Below, piece after piece: positions 51,383 through 60,145 of a DNA stretch of 64,000 nt (within the stretch, counting starts at the first letter, position 1; the number at the start of each line of letters is the position of its first letter). The notes under the pieces were generated by a model that saw only the letters and a list, made by a program, of their open reading frames with translations, did not search any database and had not been told where the DNA came from. The stretch lies in assembly GCF_026262505.1 (NCBI RefSeq), contig NC_067203.1, forward strand, positions 682,001-746,000, read 5' to 3'. The stretch is from Trichomonas vaginalis G3. Taxonomy: Eukaryota; Parabasalia; Trichomonadida; Trichomonadidae. A program made the position numbers and the translations under genes.

Positions 51383-51748
51383 TTACATGTCAAATTTCTT
51401 TTTCTCTGGCTCTGGTTCTTTCTTCTCTTCTTCTACTTTCTTTTCTTTCTTTTCTCTCTTCTTCTTTTCTGGTGGAGTTATGTCAAACTTCTCAGAACCA
51501 TATTTTTGTAAAAGTGCTTTGTCATTTAATAGCTCTTCTATTCTGTTTTCTATTTCATTTTCAAGAACAGCGCATGTGTCTTCTTTGCATTCTAAGAAGT
51601 TTTGTTGGACTTCATCTCTCCAAGAGGCGTCATCTCTGTCAACAAGTCTGTCATTGACAAATTTTAAGACTTCTCTGCTTAAGGTTTTATGGTTCTTGTC
51701 ATATTCCCAGAAACAGAACTTTAGAACAAATTCACCTTTTTGTTTACA
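51383..51748 (-). pseudogene. charged coding region without a visible start
   Basis: On the minus strand a frame of about 121 codons stays open to a stop at 51383. It starts with a globular part (F-C-F-W-E-Y-D) and ends with a very Lys/Glu-rich tail (E-K-K-K-R-E-K-K-E-K-K). No start codon is seen at the 5' end. It is probably a remnant of an element gene. Confidence 0.4.
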
Positions 51749-51762
51749 CTATGTAAGATTTT

Positions 51763-52740
51763 ATGGTCGACAGATGTTTTGCTGTCGAAAAGCTTGTCTC
51801 GAATATAGATAGCGAAATCGCTAGACATTTCCTAAAAGATAAAAATTTTAATTTTTCTAAAAATATGTTAGAAAAAAAGTTTGCTGACATTGACAAGAAA
51901 TTTGAGAATGTTTTAAACAAGAACAAGAGGAAGTTGGAAAATGCTCAGATAAAACCCATACATGACAAGTTCCTATTTGCTCAGAATGGTATAACAGGTC
52001 TAATTGCACCGCCTGGGTCGGGTAAGACTTTCACTTATCTTAAAATGGCTGCACAACAACAAGAACTAGATGAGAAGAACCCATTCTATGAGTTAGTAGT
52101 CATTTGTAGTACTTCTGGTCAATTTGACCAAACCGTAAATTCGTTCAAAGATATTATAAAAAAGTCTAAGTTAGTATGTATAAAAGATACTGAGTTGTTA
52201 GATTGGATAAAGAAGTACCAAAGAAGAGTTTTGAAGTACAATGCTATAAATGAGTATGTCAATTCTAAGTTTAAAGACCCAAATGAGGAAATGCAGAGAA
52301 TATTAGAGAAGAAACACTTCCGAAACAAACAGAAAGAGATTGAGTACCTTTCGAAGAAATTGCAATCTTACGATTGGAAGACTTACCCTCACAGATGTCT
52401 TCTTATCTTAGATGACTTTGCTTCTCATCCTTTGTTAAAGAACAGAGAACAAGACATGTGTCGAATTCTCAAGAAGCTCAGACACTTTAACATTTCAGTT
52501 GTCATTTGTGTACAGACAGCAAAGAGTTTAAGTAAGGATGTAAAGAGAATACTTACTGATATCATACTTTTCCCCGGATTGTCCGAAGACGATTTCATGG
52601 AACTTATGAAAGAGTCCATGGCAGGTAAGTTTGACAGACATGAACTATGGGAGAAGTACAAAGTCATACAAGACCCTCATACTTCTTTCAGAATTCATAT
52701 CTACGCAAACAAAGTTCAAATTGTAAAAAGTCAAGCGTAA
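51763..52740 (+). CDS. genome packaging ATPase (A32/FtsK-HerA type)
   Basis: A whole frame of 325 residues. Walker A is A-P-P-G-S-G-K-T near residue 85, Walker B is C-L-L-I-L-D-D-F-A-S near residue 215, and the sensor strand is I-S-V-V-I-C-V-Q-T-A-K-S. This is the order found in packaging ATPases of Polintons, virophages and large DNA viruses, which pump DNA into the capsid. N-terminal residues 1-60 are coiled-coil-like. Together with the capsid genes it shows that the element once formed particles. Confidence 0.85.
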   Translation: MVDRCFAVEKLVSNIDSEIARHFLKDKNFNFSKNMLEKKFADIDKKFENVLNKNKRKLENAQIKPIHDKFLFAQNGITGLIAPPGSGKTFTYLKMAAQQQELDEKNPFYELVVICSTSGQFDQTVNSFKDIIKKSKLVCIKDTELLDWIKKYQRRVLKYNAINEYVNSKFKDPNEEMQRILEKKHFRNKQKEIEYLSKKLQSYDWKTYPHRCLLILDDFASHPLLKNREQDMCRILKKLRHFNISVVICVQTAKSLSKDVKRILTDIILFPGLSEDDFMELMKESMAGKFDRHELWEKYKVIQDPHTSFRIHIYANKVQIVKSQA

Positions 52741-52841
52741 AAATGTAAGTGTTTGAGTCTTAGTCTGTTGTGGTGCTGGGGCTGTCGGTTCTTCTGGCTT
52801 TGGAATGGACTCGGTTGGTGGTACGTCGGACATTCGTTTGT

Positions 52842-53190
52842 GTCCTGTCGGATGGAAGGACTTTTCCTGTCGGAAGGAAGGACTTTTCCTGTCGGAAGGA
52901 AGGACTTTTCCTGTCGGAAAGAAAAACTTTTCCTGTCGGAAAGAAAAATTTTTCCTGAAGGTCGGCCAAAAAGTTCTCAATTTTCGAAAATTTGAATGGT
53001 TTACGGACGGACAACAGAAAAAATTTTTCCTGTTGGAAAGAAAAACTTTTCCTGTCGGAAAGAAAAACTTTTCCTGTCGGAAAGAAAAACTTTTCCTGTC
53101 GGAAGGAAGGACTCGGAATGCCAGAAGGAAGGACTTTTCCTGTCGGAAGGAAGGACTCGGAATGCCAGAAGGACTCGAATGCCAGAAGGA
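52842..53190. repeat. 22-bp tandem repeats (two blocks)
   Basis: Units of AGGACTTTTCCTGTCGGAAG with two more bases are repeated five or six times at 52842-52960 and again, with AAAAC for AGGAC variants, at 53021-53190. An 18-bp string just before (52825-52842) recurs exactly at 60155-60172. Overlapping open frames in several phases are artefacts of the 22-bp period and are not genes. Confidence 0.9.
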
Positions 53191-53265
53191 CTCGGACAAG
53201 ACAATTTACCTTATAGAGCTACCTGAGCCATCTTTGGTGTCAAGCTTGAAAAATAAATGGTTCAT

Positions 53266-54090
53266 TTACTCTTCCTCTTTGAAGTTATCGAAATACTCTG
53301 TTATCTTTTCCTTCAGTAGCGGTAAATCTTCTTTGAATGTAAGTATTGTACAACCTTTCATATCATAGTGTGTTTGAGGTAACGTATCTTGAACTATCTG
53401 TTTAACATCTTCATTCGGTGTCATTGAAATCGGTAAGTTTTCGCGATAGAACCAATTTCTGTCAGATTTGTAAATCTTAGCTAAGTCGTAAAAGCTTTTG
53501 TTGTTTCTTCTGACTAAATGAAGCATAACCATATCTCTGTCTTCTTCATTTTCCATCTCTTCAGTGTAAATCATATACTTATAGTTCTTTTCCTTTCCTT
53601 TTGGTACCGAACGTGGTATTCTTTTCTGTATGTTTTTGTCTTTGGATTCAATGACTTCATCTTTTGCTTGAAGTTTCCTTTCCATCTCTTCACGTTCTTG
53701 TCTATGAATTTCGTCAAGAAGTCTGTAAATATACCAAGCATAACGAGGCGAAGCCCACATTGCAACAGCATTTACAAGAAGTCTATGTACATACCAACCT
53801 CTCAAAGCAGGAGCCAAATTTTTACGATTTTCATGTGTTTTATGCAAGGCCGAGAATTCTCGGTCTAGAGAAATTTCACTCAAAAGTTCTTGTGTGCTTT
53901 GGTTTTTGAACCAGTCGTCTGCGTGTTTAGTGTCTGGAGCAAAACAAGCCGTCAAAATACTTTGCATTTGGTACATGTCATCTTTGACCGAACGAATGAG
54001 ACGTAACTGTTTGTTAAACTGAACCCACTCGTATTCTTCACTTATGGCTTCATGAACGATAGCAGTTGTTGTGTTCTCTGTTGTTGTCAT
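53266..54090 (-). CDS. KilA-N type protein 1 with in-frame palindromic repeat
   Basis: I chose the start at 54090 (M-T-T-T-E-N) because an AT-rich promoter motif lies just upstream; an earlier ATG would cover that motif. The 274-residue product has a KilA-N/MSV199-like N-terminal half with A-D-D-W-F-K-N and L-R-G-W-Y-V-H-R-L-L-V-N-A-V-A-M-W-A-S-P. A coiled linker and a C-terminal DUF3627-like part (Y-K-Y-M-I-Y-T-E-E-M) follow. KilA-N proteins bind DNA in viruses and phages. Between A-D-D-W and L-R-G-W about 20 residues (S-L-D-R-E-F-S-A-L-H-K) come from a palindromic repeat. Confidence 0.75.
   Translation of the reverse strand: MTTTENTTTAIVHEAISEEYEWVQFNKQLRLIRSVKDDMYQMQSILTACFAPDTKHADDWFKNQSTQELLSEISLDREFSALHKTHENRKNLAPALRGWYVHRLLVNAVAMWASPRYAWYIYRLLDEIHRQEREEMERKLQAKDEVIESKDKNIQKRIPRSVPKGKEKNYKYMIYTEEMENEEDRDMVMLHLVRRNNKSFYDLAKIYKSDRNWFYRENLPISMTPNEDVKQIVQDTLPQTHYDMKGCTILTFKEDLPLLKEKITEYFDNFKEEE
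53821..53879. repeat. palindromic repeat (family 1) inside KilA-N gene 1
   Basis: The core CCGAGAATTCTCGG is flanked by TTTTATGCAAGG and TCTAGAGAAATTTCAC. 53825-53879 matches 54900-54954, an intergenic copy, at all but about two bases. The insertion keeps the KilA-N frame open. Confidence 0.85.
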
Positions 54091-54140
54091 ATCTGTCTTT
54101 ACATACAAAATAAAAAAAATATTTTTTAAAAAACTAGCGT
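54091..54140 (-). promoter_or_regulatory. AT-rich promoter-like motif before KilA-N gene 1
   Basis: On the coding strand it reads AAAAATATTTTTTTTATTTT followed by GTATGTAAAGACAG and the start codon. Confidence 0.5.
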
Positions 54141-54178
54141 TATTTTCTATCTTGTATAAAAGACCAAAAATAAACGCT

Positions 54179-54793
54179 TTACATGTATTTTTCAGCAACT
54201 TCGTCAAATAATTTTATAGCACTATCTATCTCATCTACTTCAAACGTTTCTTTACCTCTCGTGGGAGCACCATACATTTTCTCAAACTTTTCAAGTAGTT
54301 CTGTTTCAGCAGCTCTCATATCGTTAACGAACGCAACCTTAACTCTATTGACTATACTGTCATATCTTTGAGTTATATTAAATGTTCTTCCTATCTTATA
54401 TCTCTTTGTATTGAAGTCCTTCGGTTTCTGAACGATGTAAACTAAGCCTTCACTGCAACGTTCAGTATCGAATGAACCATATGTTATGAAATTATATCCA
54501 ACAACTGGGTCAATCCAGAACAAAACTACTGGTATAAGACTTTTGTCTATAAGATATGCTCTTGTTCCATAGAATCTTACAGATATCATCAGCTCAGGAT
54601 TTTTTGTCAAAATTTTCTGAGTAGAAGCATTTCTAACCCAGTCGTGTGCTTTCTTTCCTTCAGATAGTGTTAAAATGTCTGACAAAGAATATTTTTTGTA
54701 TTTCTTTGAGTATCTTACGTTTAAATCACCTATTCTAACCACCTTGGTCTCATTGTCTATCTTTTTAACTGTTTCAAACTCAGTGTTTGTCAT
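54179..54793 (-). CDS. MSV199/KilA-N-like plus T5orf172 (GIY-YIG) protein
   Basis: A whole frame of 204 residues. The N-terminal half shows an MSV199/KilA-N-like pattern (A-H-D-W-V-R-N-A-S-T-Q-K-I-L). The C-terminal half shows the T5orf172 form of the GIY-YIG fold: L-V-Y-I-V-Q, then Y-K-I-G-R-T-F-N-I-T-Q-R-Y, a conserved A-E-T-E-L-L-E-K-F, and G-K-E-T-F-E-V. This combination is common in poxvirus, iridovirus and phage proteins and is probably a DNA-binding nuclease. It lies next to KilA-N gene 1 on the same strand, with its own AT-rich motif. Confidence 0.78.
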   Translation of the reverse strand: MTNTEFETVKKIDNETKVVRIGDLNVRYSKKYKKYSLSDILTLSEGKKAHDWVRNASTQKILTKNPELMISVRFYGTRAYLIDKSLIPVVLFWIDPVVGYNFITYGSFDTERCSEGLVYIVQKPKDFNTKRYKIGRTFNITQRYDSIVNRVKVAFVNDMRAAETELLEKFEKMYGAPTRGKETFEVDEIDSAIKLFDEVAEKYM

Positions 54794-54845
54794 TTCCTGT
54801 TCTTACATACAAAATAAAAAAAAATATTTTAAAAAAACTAGCGTT
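54794..54845 (-). promoter_or_regulatory. AT-rich promoter-like motif before the GIY-YIG gene
   Basis: On the coding strand it reads AAAATATTTTTTTTTATTTT, GTATGTAAGAACAGG and the start codon, very like the motif before KilA-N gene 1. Confidence 0.5.
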
Positions 54846-54892
54846 AATTTTATTTTTTCTATCTTGTATAAAAGATATGATTTCATAGAGTT

Positions 54893-55552
54893 TTTTTTAC
54901 GATTTTCATGAGTTTTATGCAAGGCCGAGAATTCTCGGTCTAGAGAAATTTCACGATTTTCATAGAGTTTTTTCACTGTTTTCATGTGTTTTAGGCGACC
55001 CCGGGAAAAGTCGGGGTCGCAATTTTTTACGATTTTCATAGAGTTTTGGCGACCCCGGTTTTTTCCCTACTCGCATTTTTTTACGATTTTCATGAGTTTT
55101 AGGCGACTACGGTTTTTAACGTACTCGCATTTTTTCACGATTTTCATGAGTTTTTTTCACGATTTTCGTACGGAATCTCTATCCTCGGTTTTTCGAGGGT
55201 AGCATTTTTTTCACGATTTTCATGAGTTTTTTTCACGATTTTCGTACGGAATCTCGACCCGCGGTTTTCCACCGGTCGCAAATTCTTGCGATTTTCGTAC
55301 GGAATCTCGTTCCTCGGTTTTCCGAGGGTCGCAAACATATGAGGAAATTCATGAAATTTGGTCATTTTTTCATGATTTCAGGGATTTTTTTTACGAAGAG
55401 TAAAAGTTCACTTCGTCAAAAAAATACAGTTATATCATGAAATTTGGTCATTTTTTCATGATTTCATAGAGTTTTATGCAAGGCCGAAAAAAGTCGGGGT
55501 AGCAAACATATGAGGAAATTCATGAAATTTGGTCATTTACTCAGCAAAAATA
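54893..55552. repeat. array of palindromic repeats with variable stems (family 1)
   Basis: About ten units share the flank TACGATTTTCATGAGTTTT. Between flanks stand short hairpins with different stems: CCGAGAATTCTCGG, CGACCCCGGGAAAAGTCGGG, CCTCGGTTTTTCGAGG, CCTCGGTTTTCCGAGG and others. CGTACGGAATCTC recurs ahead of several stems. The flanks are conserved but the stems differ. No gene is supported here. Confidence 0.85.
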
Positions 55553-55612
55553 TATTTTAGGTGAAGAGGTGAGATCTCACCTGTTTTCTCACCTGTTTCT
55601 CACCTCTTTTTC
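55553..55612. repeat. GGTGAGATCTCACC palindrome (family 3), copy 1
   Basis: The palindrome AGGTGAGATCTCACCT (55567-55582) sits among further GGTGA/TCACC units and beside AAAATATATTTTAGGTGAAG. It ends at the stop codon of the next gene on the minus strand, so it could act in transcript termination. Confidence 0.75.
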
Positions 55613-55919
55613 ACAAGCGTTTTACATGAATTGTACGATGTATATTTGAAATCCTAAACAGTTTTGTAGCTTCTATTTCTTCTGTCAGTATGTCAAAAGT
55701 TTTCACAATGCCGAATGTTTCTTTATATTTCTTCTTGACATCAGATAGAAGGAAATCGTCAGCTGTTGGATAGTTTTTGTTTAGAAATGTCAACATGTCC
55801 ATTTTATCTTCTGCTGGTTTCTCTGCTTCTTTCTTTAAATCTGCATAGTCGTTTCGCATTCTTTCTATCTCTTTGACGGAGTAGTTATATTTCCTCATTG
55901 CTGCTTTACATTTGAACAT
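55611..55919 (-). CDS. 102-residue element B protein, unknown
   Basis: A short frame with a Cys-containing, basic N-terminus, a charged helix (K-E-I-E-R-M-R-N-D-Y-A-D-L-K-K-E) and a C-terminal part with L-T-F-L-N-K-N-Y-P-T-A-D-D-F. It is not recognised. It lies just beyond the left end of the inserted Kolobok-like transposon, on the same strand as the coding region on the other side of it. The coding region may have been disturbed by the insertion. Confidence 0.45.
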   Translation of the reverse strand: MFKCKAAMRKYNYSVKEIERMRNDYADLKKEAEKPAEDKMDMLTFLNKNYPTADDFLLSDVKKKYKETFGIVKTFDILTEEIEATKLFRISNIHRTIHVKRL

Positions 55920-55993
55920 TGTGGGTTCATTTTAGCATTGTACATTGAAATAAAACCAGCTAGAACAACTAAGGCGTCAATGGTTTTCTTTAA

Positions 55994-58422
55994 GGATGGG
56001 CACTCATTAGGGTGATGAAAAAAATCAAGTCTAGCAAAGTCAATATATTAAAAACAGTGAAGACTATTATATAGCATTATAGTGCACAAGCTCAAATATT
56101 TAGTGATGCATTTCTCGAACTTATTTTATTTATAAGTTAACCTTGAAACATGAATTTTAGTATATCATGAGCATATTTTTTTCTAATTTTGCAATACTTA
56201 TAATATCATACCAGGATTCATGTGGAAGTCTAATATTTGGTATATAATATTCTTACAATAAATGTATTAATTCAATTATATTCAAAATGATGGGTCGCAA
56301 TTTTTACTGAAATTGCAAATTTAATTTCAACAATGAAATTATTGTTTAAAAAAAATAGCACAACAGCAAGATGGACAATCATATATAGAATTATAATGCT
56401 CCATATAATGCTTTGATTTGATGCGTATATAATGTTATTTTTCGAACATCTTTGTAAAAAATTGATTTTTGTAATTTTTGAAAAAATTCGATTTTATTTC
56501 GAGATTTCCTCTATAGGTGAAGTATATTGAACAATATTCCTATGGGAGAAAATAATTGTAAGTATGAGTACTTTCATTAATACTATGGGTGCCATGGTTA
56601 TCGCTCAAACGATCAAGTTATATCTCGATTGCGTAAATTGAAATTTTGCTATTTTCTAAATTCACGGCAACAACATTCTTTTATCCTGATCGTACATCAC
56701 AATATTTGAATGTGCGACCATTTGTTCAAGAAACCGTCAAGTTATTCTTCATTTTTCATGCCGCGGCGAACAAAAGCAGTTGCAAAGCGTATAAAGAACT
56801 TAGTTCAAAGCGCGAAAAATAGGGTAGAGCCATATGTCGTCAACACTGTTGAATTTGTGCTATCTGTATTATTGAGCGGCGCTACATTTTGCCAATCAGA
56901 ATTTCAATTCATGCTGAATAACATCAAAGTTCCGTCAGAAGCTACATTTCATCGAGTCCAAGAAAAGGTTGGTCGTGTTATCATAGAAGTTGCCAGAGAA
57001 TCTGTTAATTATTGGAAATCTCGAATGAGAAAATGTTCGGGACTTTTGTTTGACGGTTCTTGGAGTCAGAGAAGAAATGCAATGTTTTGCTATGTACAAT
57101 TTGTAGAAGAGAAACTCAAAAAAATTGTAGATTGGGAAGTGATATCTAAATCTTTTAAAAATTTCAAAGGTAATTTCAACGGAAAATCAAATGAAATGGA
57201 ATTTGAAGGCTTAAAAAGAATGCTGAAGCGTTGGAATAATGAAAAACGTGTAAATTTTTTTGTGCATGATGGCGATGTCAAAATTGTTTCTACAATCAAA
57301 AATACGTTCAAAGGTATCAGAGAATACAGAGATCCTGGACATTTTCTTAACAATATACAGAAAAAGCTCAAACTGCCAGAATTCAGAATCTTATCTAGCA
57401 TTTCAAAGAATTTATTGCGTTGGCTTAGGCAACTTCTCAATGACACACATATGTCAATTAAAACAAAGAAGTTTTTATGGTTGAATTCCGCTAAACATTA
57501 TGCCGGAAATCATAAATTTTGTCCAGATCCTGAAAAATGCAAGATGATTAAACCATGGAAATATGCAAAAAATAAAACTGCTATAAAAACACTTAAAAAA
57601 TTCCTCGAAGATACCGTAAAAATCTTTGATATGGTAAAAAAGATTCATTCAACTCAAGTAGTTGAATCGATAAACCATATCAAAGCAATGCTTGCTAATA
57701 AAAATATTAATTGGCATGCTTCTTGGCCAATTAGGATGGCAGTCACAATATTGCATTTCAATGAAAGTATGTTTGAAACGATTGTAGCAATAAGATACAG
57801 GTTAAATTTACCAACAATGCCAGAAATGATGAACAGATATTTCAGAATGTATGATACAACAAAAGATTTAATCAAAGCATTCAAAAATTCAAAGCAAGTT
57901 CAAAAAAAGTTTGCGGCATTAAGAGCTATAAAGAGAGGTCTTCAAGCTACCGATGATCGTATTACTCTTAAATCACATAAATAATTATTAAATTTATTTC
58001 ACCCTCAAAACATCATAATCTTGCACCTTCTTTGAATAAACACTTTCACCTTCTATTTTTAATTAATGTTTTTTAATTGTCCAAAATTTTTAGATTATAT
58101 AAGATATAATTTTTTATAAAAGTATTATTTTCTAAAAGATAAGTATATATTCTTAATCACAAAACCTAGCATTTTATCATATCTATATATCAGCTTCCTA
58201 AATATAATACTCATATAGTTAGTATGATTTTAATGTTTTTGAACATGAAACGAAAATATGATTACAATCATATAACATAATGGAGTTATTGATATAACTT
58301 ATATGCATGATACATTAAGAAGTCTTCCAACAATATAGATATAGTTGTAGATTCCTATGATTCCTTTTATATTGTGAGATAATAACATTTTTATGCTGTC
58401 AGGAGCCTATGAGTGCCCATCC
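55994..58422 (+). mobile_element. Kolobok-like DNA transposon, 2429 bp, TTAA target duplication
   Basis: The ends are inverted: GGATGGGCACTCAT at the left and ATGAGTGCCCATCC at the right, with weaker similarity for a few more bases. TTAA stands on both sides (55990-55993 and 58423-58426), the target duplication used by Kolobok (and piggyBac) elements. Inside is one transposase gene. The element looks whole and sits inside minus-strand coding DNA of element B, so it is younger than element B. Confidence 0.88.
56758..57984 (+). CDS. DDE transposase, Kolobok-like (Mutator-related fold)
   Basis: A frame of 408 residues from the ATG at 56758; an ATG 16 codons earlier is possible. I prefer 56758 because TCATTTTTC immediately precedes it, like the trichomonad initiator element. 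Candidate catalytic residues are the Asp in F-D-G-S-W-S, the Asp in H-D-G-D-V-K and the Glu in V-V-E-S-I-N-H. Between them are Y-R-D-P-G-H-F-L-N-N-I and a Cys/His segment H-Y-A-G-N-H-K-F-C-P-D-P-E-K-C. The N-terminus is basic. The frame is intact, so the transposon may be recently active. TTAA duplications favour Kolobok over Mutator. Confidence 0.8.
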   Translation: MPRRTKAVAKRIKNLVQSAKNRVEPYVVNTVEFVLSVLLSGATFCQSEFQFMLNNIKVPSEATFHRVQEKVGRVIIEVARESVNYWKSRMRKCSGLLFDGSWSQRRNAMFCYVQFVEEKLKKIVDWEVISKSFKNFKGNFNGKSNEMEFEGLKRMLKRWNNEKRVNFFVHDGDVKIVSTIKNTFKGIREYRDPGHFLNNIQKKLKLPEFRILSSISKNLLRWLRQLLNDTHMSIKTKKFLWLNSAKHYAGNHKFCPDPEKCKMIKPWKYAKNKTAIKTLKKFLEDTVKIFDMVKKIHSTQVVESINHIKAMLANKNINWHASWPIRMAVTILHFNESMFETIVAIRYRLNLPTMPEMMNRYFRMYDTTKDLIKAFKNSKQVQKKFAALRAIKRGLQATDDRITLKSHK

Positions 58423-58426
58423 TTAA

Positions 58427-58957
58427 CTCAAAAGTTGCTGGTTTTATCTGTTCGTTCCATACTTTACCTCTTTTATCTTTATCTCTTATCTGCCATACAC
58501 ATTTTGCAACTAACGAAACAAAGTTGTCGTAGGTCTTAAATTCTTCAGATTTGTATATGTCAGAGATGTTCTTATATAACATATCGCAGTCTTTGTCCAT
58601 GACTTTGTGGTTGCAATGAAATCCAAGAAACTCATAGTTTACCTTACGTATGAACTTCTTGGTTTCTACTGAGTCAGTTGCTTTGACTTCTATTTCATCG
58701 AATTCAGGAATAGTAAGCTTTTGTTGTTGTATTTCAGGAAGTTTAGGTAGATGGTCAATAATATCCTGCATTTCATAAAGATATTCTTCATTTGTTTCAT
58801 CTTTTGCACTACAGTCTAAATCTCCTTGGAGAAGTTCTTGCTTTATCTTCTGGATTTCTGTTTCGAAAGTATATGAAGAAGGAATGAAGCTTTTCATTTC
58901 TACTAACATAGATGTTGGGTTCATGACTAACGAGTTTGGTGCTGTTGTTGCTAACAT
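58427..58957 (-). pseudogene. element B protein of unknown function, interrupted by the transposon
   Basis: A frame of roughly 180 residues from an ATG just after an AT-rich promoter motif (ATTTTTATTGTAAGAAC) to the edge of the Kolobok-like insertion, where it runs a few codons into the transposon end. The sequence shows helices with C-S-A-K-D-E-T-N-E and F-H-C-N-H-K-V-M-D-K-D-C-D. No family is recognised. Confidence 0.55.
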
Positions 58958-58998
58958 GTTCTTACAATAAAAATAAAAAAATATTTTTTTAAAAAAAC
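58958..58998 (-). promoter_or_regulatory. AT-rich promoter-like motif
   Basis: On the coding strand AAAAATATTTTTTTATTTTT is followed by ATTGTAAGAAC and the start codon; the GTAAGAAC part is shared with the motifs at 54794 and 60113. Confidence 0.55.
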
Positions 58999-59039
58999 TA
59001 ACTTTTTATTTTATTTCGGGAAAATTCATGAAAATTCAA

Positions 59040-59112
59040 CGGGTGAGAAAAGAGGTGAAAAAACAGGTGAGATCTCACCACTTCACCTAAAATATATTTT
59101 TGCTGAGTAAAA
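59040..59112. repeat. GGTGAGATCTCACC palindrome (family 3), copy 2
   Basis: AGGTGAGATCTCACC at 59065-59079, followed by ACTTCACCTAAAATATATTT. Relative to copy 1 at 55.6 kb it is inverted and includes the same TTTGCTGAGTAAA neighbour. Confidence 0.75.
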
Positions 59113-59157
59113 TGAGTTTTGGTTGAAAAAACAGGTGGAGCCAAAAATGGCTCGACC

Positions 59158-59396
59158 TCAAAACAAGCATTTCGTGAAGAATATACCAACCCGCGGAATT
59201 CCGCGGGTTGCTTTTTATACAAAACATTGACGAAGAAGTCTCAACAAAACAAGCATTTCGTGAAGAATATACCACCTGCCGGAATTCCGGCAGGTGCTTT
59301 TTTTATACAAAACATTGACGATGAAGTCTCAACAAAACAAGCATTTCGTGAAGAATATACCACCCGCCGGAATTCCGCGGGTTGCTTTTTATATAC
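59158..59396. repeat. three 88-bp tandem units with GGAATTCC hairpins (family 2)
   Basis: Units begin near 59158, 59246 and 59334 with AACAAGCATTTCGTGAAGAA. They contain the hairpins CCCGCGGAATTCCGCGGG, CCTGCCGGAATTCCGGCAGG and a mixed CCCGCCGGAATTCCGCGGG. ACATTGACGA(A/T)GAAGTCTCAAC links the units and resembles the 25-mers at 40 kb. A fourth hairpin copy lies inside KilA-N gene 2. Confidence 0.9.
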
Positions 59397-59449
59397 AAAA
59401 TTCAAGAGTTTTGTGTGTTTTCTACGATGATAAAAATAAAATGGTTCAT

Positions 59450-60112
59450 TTACTCACAATATTTTTGTACAAAAGGACCCCAACCTTTTAACCTCTCTTC
59501 TGCAGCTTCTAATGAAACTTTAGCGAGTTCATATTCTCTAAATTCTCTCTTTAAATCTTCTTGTTCCCATTGGTCTAGTTCGTATGGAGAGTCTCTATAA
59601 CCAGAACATATCTCACGTTCATGTTCTATTTGTTTTTCATGCATTTTTCTAACTTCTTCTTCGAACAAAGGTTTAGCATTCTCTGCTGTATCTTCAAGTT
59701 TTTCTTCATCTAATTTCTCATGAACTTTCTTGTCTATGGAGTCCATAATTTTTCCAACTGCTATGCAATATTTTGGAGAAGCCCACATTGCTATATAGTT
59801 TACAAGTCTTGGGTCTACATACGTTCCTCTAACCTGTTTGATTTCATCGGGAATTCCTGCATGAACTGTGTATAAAAAGCAACCCGCGGAATTCCGCGGG
59901 TTGGTATATTCTTCACAAAATGCCTTAAAATACTCTTCCCAGGACTTATTTTCCAACAACCTTCTAAAGTCTTTCCTAAACTGCTGACATATCTTTGTTG
60001 CATTTATATAACCATCCTTGTCTCTACGTAAGACTTCAATACCATTGTAAGTGCCTTTTGTGAATGTTTCGCCATTAGATTTGTTCGTGAACGTTTTTGC
60101 TTCGACTGTCAT
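59450..60112 (-). CDS. KilA-N protein 2 with in-frame palindromic repeat
   Basis: A whole frame of 220 residues. The KilA-N domain is clear: D-G-Y-I-N-A-T-K-I-C near residue 35, F-R-R-L-L-E-N-K-S-W, and then R-G-T-Y-V-D-P-R-L-V-N-Y-I-A-M-W-A-S-P-K-Y-C. Between the two halves stand about 18 residues (E-E-Y-T-N-P-R-N-S-A-G-C-F-L-Y) from a palindromic repeat that is also found three times just outside the gene. The C-terminal half is a charged coiled coil. The protein probably bound DNA as a regulator. The stop lies close to the repeats at 59.4 kb. Confidence 0.85.
   Translation of the reverse strand: MTVEAKTFTNKSNGETFTKGTYNGIEVLRRDKDGYINATKICQQFRKDFRRLLENKSWEEYFKAFCEEYTNPRNSAGCFLYTVHAGIPDEIKQVRGTYVDPRLVNYIAMWASPKYCIAVGKIMDSIDKKVHEKLDEEKLEDTAENAKPLFEEEVRKMHEKQIEHEREICSGYRDSPYELDQWEQEDLKREFREYELAKVSLEAAEERLKGWGPFVQKYCE
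59869..59921. repeat. palindromic repeat (family 2) inside KilA-N gene 2
   Basis: About 53 bp with core ACCCGCGGAATTCCGCGGGT. On the coding strand it is flanked by GTGAAGAATATACCA and TGCTTTTTATAC, exactly as in the tandem units at 59.2 kb. The frame of the KilA-N protein is kept. Confidence 0.9.
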
Positions 60113-60145
60113 ACTGTTCTTACAATAAAAATAAAAAATATTTTT
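60113..60145 (-). promoter_or_regulatory. AT-rich promoter-like motif before KilA-N gene 2
   Basis: On the coding strand AAAATATTTTTTATTTTTAT is followed by TGTAAGAACAGT and the start codon. Confidence 0.55.

Noticed and set aside
52645-53368. Many overlapping open frames on both strands with repeated peptide units.
   Set aside because: They come from the 22-bp tandem repeats and show no gene-like composition.
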